From Flavobacterium psychrophilum (lineage in GTDB: Bacteria; Bacteroidota; Bacteroidia; Flavobacteriales; Flavobacteriaceae), in the NCBI GenBank assembly GCA_945879625.1, contig CAMCVA010000009.1, forward strand, positions 1 through 64,000: a stretch of DNA of 64,000 nt, read 5' to 3'. Below are positions 8,367 through 15,200 of this stretch, in pieces; position 1 is the first letter of the stretch, and every line of letters begins with the position of its first letter. The position numbers were made by a program, and so were the translations under genes. The notes beneath the pieces were generated by a model, which was not told the DNA's origin, did not search any database, and saw nothing but the letters and a program-made list of their open reading frames with translations.

Positions 8367-9344
8367 ATGGATTTCAAAAAATTTAAAGCCGCAACCGTTC
8401 AAACTTCACCCGTTTTTTTAGATGTAGAAAAAACGATAGCCAAAGCGATTTCCTTTATCAAAGAAGCACATGAAAATGGTGCCCAACTCATTGCTTTTCC
8501 AGAGGTTTTTGTAGCCGGATACCCCTATTGGAATTGGATCATGACGCCGGTGCAAGGCAGCAAATGGTACGAAGAATTGTATCGCAATTCAGTTGCCGTA
8601 AGTGATGCTAGTATCCAAGCTTTGTTTCAAGCCGCACGAGATTATCAAATGCACGTGGTGATTGGCATCAATGAACGCGGCGATTCCTACGGTGAAATTT
8701 ACAACACCAATTTAATTATTGATGCGCAAGGAAACTTGGTTGGAAAACACCGAAAATTGGTACCTACTTGGGCCGAAAAACTCACCTGGACTTCCGGCGA
8801 CGGTTCTTCCTTAAAAGTATATGACACCGAAGTAGGACCAATTGGCACCCTGGCTTGTGGCGAAAACACCAATACGTTGGCCCGATTTACTTTGCTTTCT
8901 CAAGGTGAATTGATTCACATCGCCAATTACATTTCCTTGCCGGTTGCCCCACCTGATTACAACATGGCCGAAGCCATCAAAATTCGAGCTGCAGCACATT
9001 CCTTTGAAGGCAAATTGTTTACCATTGTTTCTTGCTCGACCATTTCGCAAGAAATAAAAGACGCCTTGCGTGCTGATGTGCCCAATGTAGATGAATTGCT
9101 CTCCCGAGAAAACTCGGCATTTTCTGGATTTATTGGTCCAAATGGAGCCGTTATTGGAGAACCACTCATTGATGAAGAAGGCATCATTTATGCCGAAATT
9201 GATTTGGCCAAATGCATCCAACCCAAACAAATGCATGACATTTTAGGACATTATAATCGTTTTGATATTTTCGATTTGCGGGTAAATACTGCGCCAACCC
9301 GCAAAATTACATTTGTGGATAATCACGAGGAGTTCAATAATTAA
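8367..9344 (+). CDS. Nitrilase-family carbon-nitrogen hydrolase
   Basis: This 325-residue cytoplasmic enzyme has the nitrilase-superfamily triad: E46 in IAFPEVFVAGYPYW, K130 in GKHRKLVPTWAEK, and the nucleophile C164 in TLACGENTNTLARF. The CGENTN context, the length and the GYPYWNW segment place it with the true nitrilase branch (nitrile -> acid + ammonia) rather than with ureidopropionases or biotinidases; some members release amides or act on amides. Its position between thioesterase and ring-cleavage dioxygenase suggests it feeds an aromatic nitrile or amide into the pathway. That link is inferred from context. ATG at 8367 follows a run of A residues; no ribosome site is visible. Confidence 0.85.
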   Translation: MDFKKFKAATVQTSPVFLDVEKTIAKAISFIKEAHENGAQLIAFPEVFVAGYPYWNWIMTPVQGSKWYEELYRNSVAVSDASIQALFQAARDYQMHVVIGINERGDSYGEIYNTNLIIDAQGNLVGKHRKLVPTWAEKLTWTSGDGSSLKVYDTEVGPIGTLACGENTNTLARFTLLSQGELIHIANYISLPVAPPDYNMAEAIKIRAAAHSFEGKLFTIVSCSTISQEIKDALRADVPNVDELLSRENSAFSGFIGPNGAVIGEPLIDEEGIIYAEIDLAKCIQPKQMHDILGHYNRFDIFDLRVNTAPTRKITFVDNHEEFNN

Positions 9345-9379
9345 AAATGAAAAATTAATAAGTAATAATTGCAAAATAA

Positions 9380-10495
9380 ATGGATACTACTAATCATTCA
9401 GATGACCAACTGGGTCGTGCAAGAGTGCAAGATTCGCCCGAATTAATTGCGTATTACAAAGATCTAGAAGCCTTGGGGGCCGGAGCACTTTGGACCGTTG
9501 CCAACGACATCGAACCTTGGGAACCCCGTTCATCATCCGTTCCTATGCTATGGAAATATAAAGATCTACGCGATTTGGTACTCAAATCATCTGAGTTGGT
9601 TACGCCCGAACAAGCCGGAAGACGTGTGGTTTATTTGGTAAATGACAAACGAAAAGACGTTTCGGCTGCCGTGGGCTGGTTGTATACCGGAATTCAAGTT
9701 ACCCGACCTGGCGAAAGTACTTCGGCACACCGCCATAAAGCCTCAGCTCTGCGATTTATCATGGAAGGCAGCAAAGGATATACGGTAGTAGATGGCCATA
9801 AAATTATGCTTGAAGTGAATGATTTTGTCATTACCCCCAACTCCACTTGGCACGAACATGGCGTAGAAGCCGATGGCGAAACCTGTATTTGGCAAGACGG
9901 CTTGGATATTCCTTTGGTGAATGCCCTTGAAGCCAACGATTATGCTGTGTATGATGGCAAACAATCAATAGATTTCCCCATCAATTATTCTCCGATTACC
10001 TACGGTTGTGCTGGATTGCTTCCTGCTGATGTGAACTGGGATAAACCCTATTCTCCTTTATTTAAATATTCTTGGAAAACCGTCTACCCTGCCTTATTGG
10101 CTGCCCTAGAAGTAAATCAACTCAATCCGTTTGATGGTTTATTGATGCGCTATTCCAATCCGCTTACGGGTGGCCACGTGATGCAAACCATGAGTGCTTC
10201 CATGCAATTGTTGCCCGCCGGATTCAAAGGGAAAGCCCATAAACACACCGGATCGTTTGTCTATCAATGTGCCAAAGGAAAAGGCTATAGCATAATCAAT
10301 GGAAAACGCTACGAATGGCAAGAACGCGACATATTCTGTGTGCCTTCTTGGGCGTGGCACGAGCACCACAATTTGTCGGAAACCGAAGACGCTTGTCTAT
10401 TTAACTTCAATGATTTGCCCGTCATAGAAAGCTTGGGCTTTTACCAAGATCGGGAATATGCTGAAAATAATGGACATCAAACGATTATCGAGTAA
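9380..10495 (+). CDS. Gentisate 1,2-dioxygenase-type bicupin ring-cleavage enzyme
   Basis: This 371-residue bicupin has the length of gentisate 1,2-dioxygenases. The N-terminal cupin shows STSAHRHKASALRFIMEGS (metal ligands H117 and H119) and TWHEHGVEADG (H158). This is the usual non-haem Fe(II) site that cleaves gentisate between C1 and C2 to maleylpyruvate. The C-terminal cupin also retains a possible ligand set (AHKHTGSF and AWHEHHN). The N-terminal LEALGAGALWTVANDIEPWE is a recognisable family opening. It follows the nitrilase by 35 bases and is followed by FAH and maleate isomerase genes, which fits cleavage of gentisate or a close analogue such as 5-hydroxyanthranilate. Confidence 0.9.
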   Translation: MDTTNHSDDQLGRARVQDSPELIAYYKDLEALGAGALWTVANDIEPWEPRSSSVPMLWKYKDLRDLVLKSSELVTPEQAGRRVVYLVNDKRKDVSAAVGWLYTGIQVTRPGESTSAHRHKASALRFIMEGSKGYTVVDGHKIMLEVNDFVITPNSTWHEHGVEADGETCIWQDGLDIPLVNALEANDYAVYDGKQSIDFPINYSPITYGCAGLLPADVNWDKPYSPLFKYSWKTVYPALLAALEVNQLNPFDGLLMRYSNPLTGGHVMQTMSASMQLLPAGFKGKAHKHTGSFVYQCAKGKGYSIINGKRYEWQERDIFCVPSWAWHEHHNLSETEDACLFNFNDLPVIESLGFYQDREYAENNGHQTIIE

Positions 10496-10520
10496 CGATT
10501 AACGATTAACGATTTTTGAT
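10494..10520. repeat. Short tandem repeat of AACGATT
   Basis: Three to four direct copies of the 7-base word AACGATT (with TAACGATTAACGATTAACGA visible) overlap the stop of the dioxygenase gene and fill half of the spacer before the hydrolase gene. Polymerase slippage could change the spacer length; no other function can be read. Confidence 0.75.
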
Positions 10521-10542
10521 TTTTGAACTTTACAAAACACCA

Positions 10543-11451
10543 ATGAAACTACTTACCTACAAAACAGCCAATTCTGAAGCCCGTTTGGGATTTTTGCACC
10601 ACAACCAAGTGATTGACATGGAAGATTTTGGCGACATATCCAATTTCCCCTTGCCCAACGACATGCTTGAATTGATTGATATGGGCATTGAACTCATTGC
10701 CGAATTGAACGAAATGGTGGCTGAAACGCCCGAGAATTTCTTTGCAGAGATTGCCTATTCGCTTGCCGAAGTAACTTTCTTGGCGCCTATTCAAAAACCA
10801 CGAAAAAACATCATTGGCATTGGGTTGAATTATACTGAACATGTGGCCGAAAGTGCCCGAACGTTGGATACTACAGGAAAATTACCACAAAAACCGATTA
10901 TTTTCTCTAAACCGCCTACGACCGTTACCGCTACAAATACGGATATCATTAAGAATACCAAACTCACGGCTCAACTGGATTGGGAAGTAGAATTGGCTGT
11001 GGTGATTGGGAAGCACGGCAAATATGTTCCTAAAGCGGATGCCTTGGCGTATGTCTATGGCTATACTGTAATTAATGACATTTCTGCCCGCGATTGCCGA
11101 CGAGAAGGCCAATGGATTGTATCGAAAGGGCAAGACACTTTTGCACCTATGGGCCCAATTTTGGTCACTGCTGATGAGATTGCAAATCCGCACAACTTGA
11201 ATGTATCTTTAAAAGTAAATGGAGTCGAAAAACAAAACTCCAATACCCAATTTTTGCTTTTTAACATCAATGATTTGATTGAAGATTTGAGTACAGTCTT
11301 TACGTTGGAACCTGGCGACATCATCGCTACCGGAACACCTGCTGGTGTGGGCGCTGGTCGCGATCCGCAAGAATGGTTATACGACGGTGATGTGGTGGAA
11401 GCTACTGTGGAGGGAATTGGAACGATTGTGAATACAGTTAGGGAGATCTAG
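10543..11451 (+). CDS. Fumarylacetoacetate hydrolase-family enzyme (probable maleyl/fumarylpyruvate hydrolase)
   Basis: This 302-residue FAH-superfamily beta-diketone hydrolase acts after gentisate cleavage. Motifs: IIGIGLNYTEHVAES, DWEVELAVVIGK (metal-binding glutamates), YTVINDISARDCRREGQW, and GDIIATGTPAGVGAGRDP near the C-terminus. The family includes fumarylpyruvate hydrolases and maleylpyruvate hydrolases; with a maleate isomerase next door and no maleylpyruvate isomerase visible, direct hydrolysis of maleylpyruvate to maleate and pyruvate is the best reading. I chose ATG 10543 (MKLLTYKTANSEA), which gives the usual family N-terminus; a TTG 27 bases upstream is in frame but the added peptide is unlike the family. 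Confidence 0.87.
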   Translation: MKLLTYKTANSEARLGFLHHNQVIDMEDFGDISNFPLPNDMLELIDMGIELIAELNEMVAETPENFFAEIAYSLAEVTFLAPIQKPRKNIIGIGLNYTEHVAESARTLDTTGKLPQKPIIFSKPPTTVTATNTDIIKNTKLTAQLDWEVELAVVIGKHGKYVPKADALAYVYGYTVINDISARDCRREGQWIVSKGQDTFAPMGPILVTADEIANPHNLNVSLKVNGVEKQNSNTQFLLFNINDLIEDLSTVFTLEPGDIIATGTPAGVGAGRDPQEWLYDGDVVEATVEGIGTIVNTVREI

Positions 11452-11500
11452 TTATGAGTTATGAATTATGAGTGATTAGTAAAGAGTGATGAGTTATTAA
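11452..11500. repeat. TTATGAGT/TTATGAAT direct repeats after the FAH gene
   Basis: After the stop codon the words AGTTATGAGTTATGAATTATGAG run as near-tandem copies (shown here by the unit GTTATGA). They match the words at the edges of the 8162-8366 spacer, so the operon has been punctuated by the same kind of short intergenic repeat. No terminator is evident. Confidence 0.6.
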
Positions 11501-11547
11501 ATGAAAATAAACCAAAAACTTTAAACCGTAAACTTTAAATAGTTAAA

Positions 11548-12294
11548 ATGAAATACAAAATAGGACAAATCGTACCCTCGTCTAACGTAACGATGGAAAC
11601 CGAAATACCGGCCATTTTTAGAGCAAGAGAAACCGTTTTGCCTGAACGTTTTACGTTTCACAGCAGCCGCATGCGCATGAAAAAAGTAACCAAAGAAGAA
11701 TTGGAAGCGATGGATGCGATGAGTTTGAAATGTGCCCAAGAATTATCAGATGCGCAGGTTGACGTAATGGGCTATGCGTGTTTGGTGGCTATCATGAGCA
11801 TGGGACGCGGCTATCATTGTGTGTCGCAAGTTAATTTGCACCAAGAAACAGTAGCCAACGGCTTCCCTACTCAAATTGTCACTTCAGCTGGAGCTTTGAT
11901 CAATGGATTGAAGGTTTTGGGTGCCAAACAAATTTCGATCATCACCCCCTATATGCGACCACTTACCGATATGGTAGTAGACTATATTGAACACCAAGGC
12001 ATCAAAGTAAAAGAAAGTATTGCCTTGGAAATCCCGGATAATTTAGAAGTAGCGGCTCAAAATCCCTTGAAACTACTTGAGATTTACAAGCAATTGGACC
12101 TCACCGACGTGGATGTATTGGTTGTTTCGGCCTGCGTGCAAATGCCTTCGCTCGAAGCGATTGATCTCATCCAAGCCGAATGCGGTATACCCGTTACCTC
12201 GGCTGCAGTTTGTACCACCTACGAGATGATGAAAGCTTTAGGAATTACAGCCAGTTCACCCATAGGCGGTGAATTACTTTCCGGAAAATACTAA
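11548..12294 (+). CDS. Maleate cis-trans isomerase (Asp/Glu racemase superfamily)
   Basis: This 248-residue enzyme has the two active-site cysteines of the maleate isomerase/arylmalonate decarboxylase group: C78 in VDVMGYACLVAIMSMG and C196 in VLVVSACVQMPS. The N-terminal IGQIVPSSNVTMETE is also a family mark. The reaction is maleate to fumarate, cofactor-free, in the cytoplasm. As the last gene of the operon it would convert maleate released by the FAH-type hydrolase to fumarate for the TCA cycle. Maleate isomerase is best known from nicotinate degradation, but none of the ring enzymes of that pathway is present here. Stop codon ends one base before the convergent stop of the giant secreted protein. 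Confidence 0.88.
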   Translation: MKYKIGQIVPSSNVTMETEIPAIFRARETVLPERFTFHSSRMRMKKVTKEELEAMDAMSLKCAQELSDAQVDVMGYACLVAIMSMGRGYHCVSQVNLHQETVANGFPTQIVTSAGALINGLKVLGAKQISIITPYMRPLTDMVVDYIEHQGIKVKESIALEIPDNLEVAAQNPLKLLEIYKQLDLTDVDVLVVSACVQMPSLEAIDLIQAECGIPVTSAAVCTTYEMMKALGITASSPIGGELLSGKY

Positions 12295-12295
12295 C

Positions 12296-15200
12296 TTATC
12301 TTTTTAAAGAAAAGTGTGATTTGAATTTTTTCATCACGCTATTTTCTTCATATTCCACTAAGAACCAATAATCGGATGCCGGCATAGCAGCTCCGTTATA
12401 GGTTCCGTCCCATCCCTCGCCTTCTGGAGAAATTTGTTTCAGTAATTTACCCATACGGTCAAAGATATACAGCGAAGCGGGTGTTGATTCCAATTCGAAT
12501 ATATTCCAGTAATCGTTAAACCCGTCGTTATTGGGTGTAAAGAATCTAGGATAATCCACCACCATTACGTCAAAAGTCACAAAATTGGGCGTAGAACAAG
12601 CAAAAGCATCGTAAACAGTAACCGTGTGAATTCCGTGACTCACTTGATTAAATAGTGGATTATCTTGAATAGGACCTAAATCAAGTTGATACATAAAAGT
12701 ACCTGCTGGACTAACCACAACTTCAATAACCGGATTTGCACTAAACGCATCACTAACCTCATAGGTAATGGTGCTGTTATTAAATTGTGGTTGATTGACC
12801 ACCACATTGATCGTTTGTGTAGTAGCACAAGAATTGGCAACTGGAGTAAACACATAGGGAGCAGAAGCCGTAACATCAACCACAGCCGGATTCCAAGATC
12901 CTGTGACGCCATTGGGCGAAGTAGTATTCAAATTGGGCGCAATTGAATTCACACATATTGCCAAATCGATAAAATCGGGAATGGTAGGTTGATTCACAAC
13001 AACTGAAAGGGTTTGTGAATTGGCACATACCGTTGGATCGGGCGTAAATAGATAGGTATCACTAAGTTGGTTATCAATAATCGCTGGAGTCCATGTTCCG
13101 ATAATTCCATTTGGAGATGTTAATGCCAAGGCGGGAGCAATATCACCTACACAAAACGGAGCAATTGTACTGAAATCGGGAGTTGTTCTGCGAATTAAAG
13201 TTACAGCTAAGGTCTGTGAGCTCGAACATTGTCCGGATGTTGGTGTAAACAAATAGGAAGCATCCGCTGTATTACTGATAGCGGCTGGATTCCAGTTTCC
13301 AGTAATTCCGTTTGGTGCAGACATACTCAATAAAGGACTAGTCGTGTTTTCGCAGAAAGACGGAATTGGTAAAAAATCGGGAGTAACATTTGCCAGCACA
13401 TTTACTAACATAGTCGGATTTGTACTCACTACACATTGATTGGCTGCAGCGGTAAACGTATACAAAGTATTTCCTAGTACTGTAGTATCAATGGGTAAAT
13501 TCCAGCTTCCGGTGATAGGCGGTGTATTGGTAGAACTAGTGGGCAAAACCGGTGGAATGCTATTTTCACAAAGTACAGGTATAGCAGTAAATACAGGGGT
13601 AACTGCGGTTGAAATGGCTATACTTAGTATTTGAGGAGCTGTACAGCTATATAAACTGGGATCGGGTGAAAAAGTATACGTTCCTGAATTTAAGTTATCA
13701 ATAACTGCAGGTAACCAAGATCCACTCACCCCATTGGGTGCTACAGTAGCAAGAGTTGGAGCGGTACTTCCACTGCATAAAGGTGGAATAGCCGCAAAAT
13801 CAGCTGTAGTTGTATTGACTATGGTAACACCTAAGGTTTGAGGCGCACTACACTGATTGGCTGTGGGTGTAAATACATAATTTCCGGAAGTTGTGCTGCT
13901 AACTGATGTAGGCAACCAAGTTCCAGTAATTCCATTGGGAGAAGTTGTAGCCAAAATTGGTGCTGTACTGCCAGCACATAATGAACCAATTGCTGCAAAG
14001 TTTGGAATTACAATTGGGTTAACAGTAACAGTAATGCTAACAGGAGTAGCTGAGACGCATTGTCCGCTTGTGGGAGTAAAGATGTGATTCGTCGTTGCAA
14101 GTAAAAAAGTATTAATTCCTGGCGGATTCCAAGTACCCGAAATTGGCGTTGTATTGGTTGATGTAATGGGTAAAACAATAACAGGAGCTGTAGCACTTTG
14201 ACAATAAGAAGTTGGTATAGACGCAAACGTTGGTGTTACTGCAGCTGTAATGGCAACCGCGAGGGTTTGTGTATTGGCACACGGAAACAACATACTATCT
14301 GGAGTAAATATATAATTGCCTGCAGTTGTATTGCTAATTAGGGATGGACTCCATGAACCAGAAATTCCATTAGGACTGGTAGTTGCCAATACAGGTGCAG
14401 TTGTACCACTGCAAATAGGAGAAATAGCTACAAAATTTGGATTGGTAAATGTGGTACATGTAGAATGGCAGGTTTCGGTTTCACTGGCCACACAAGGTGC
14501 ACCCACTACTGATGTAACAGTAAAATTCACATAAATACCGGGTCCTGAAACCGGAATTGAAATACTTGAAGCCGTCGATATGTAGCCTGTAAACAAAGGC
14601 CCTCCGGCAATGGAATAGGTATAATTGTATCCCACCCATCCCGTCACATTTGTCCAATCAAAAAAAACAGACGTTGACGTGGATCGCGTAGCATCACAAA
14701 ATAAATTTAAGGCTTCATTGAAATTTTGTGTTACTGTTACTACAATTGGAACTCGGGTACTCTCACAAGTTCCGTTGGTTTGCGATACATAATAGGTTGT
14801 ATTTCCAACTGCTGTCGTTGTGGGTGTTGGGGCAGTTGTTGAGGCGCTACCTCCTGTGGCTACGGTATACCATTTTAAGGTGGTGCCCGTTGCCGGTGTA
14901 ACAGATAATGCAGTAGACGGGCTATTTTGACAGTAATAGATCGGGGAAGTAACTATAGGTGCAGCAGTTGCTATTGTACTGTTAATTTGAATGGTATTGG
15001 CCAATGAAACACAACCCGTTGTGGTGTTTCGTACCACTACATTGTAGGTGTTTGGAGCGATTGCAGAAAAAAGTGTACCCGATTGAAAGGTAGTCCCGTT
15101 GATGCTGTACTCAAAATTGGCGCCCAATGGAGCAGTAACCGTTATGCTTCCGGTAGCCGTAACACAAGAGGGTTGCGTGGTATTGATGAGTGGAGTTATG

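Noticed and set aside
11548..12294. Nicotinate degradation pathway (maleate isomerase as NicE)
   Set aside because: None of the nicotinate ring enzymes (hydroxylase, dihydroxypyridine dioxygenase, maleamate amidohydrolase) is present; the neighbours fit a gentisate route.
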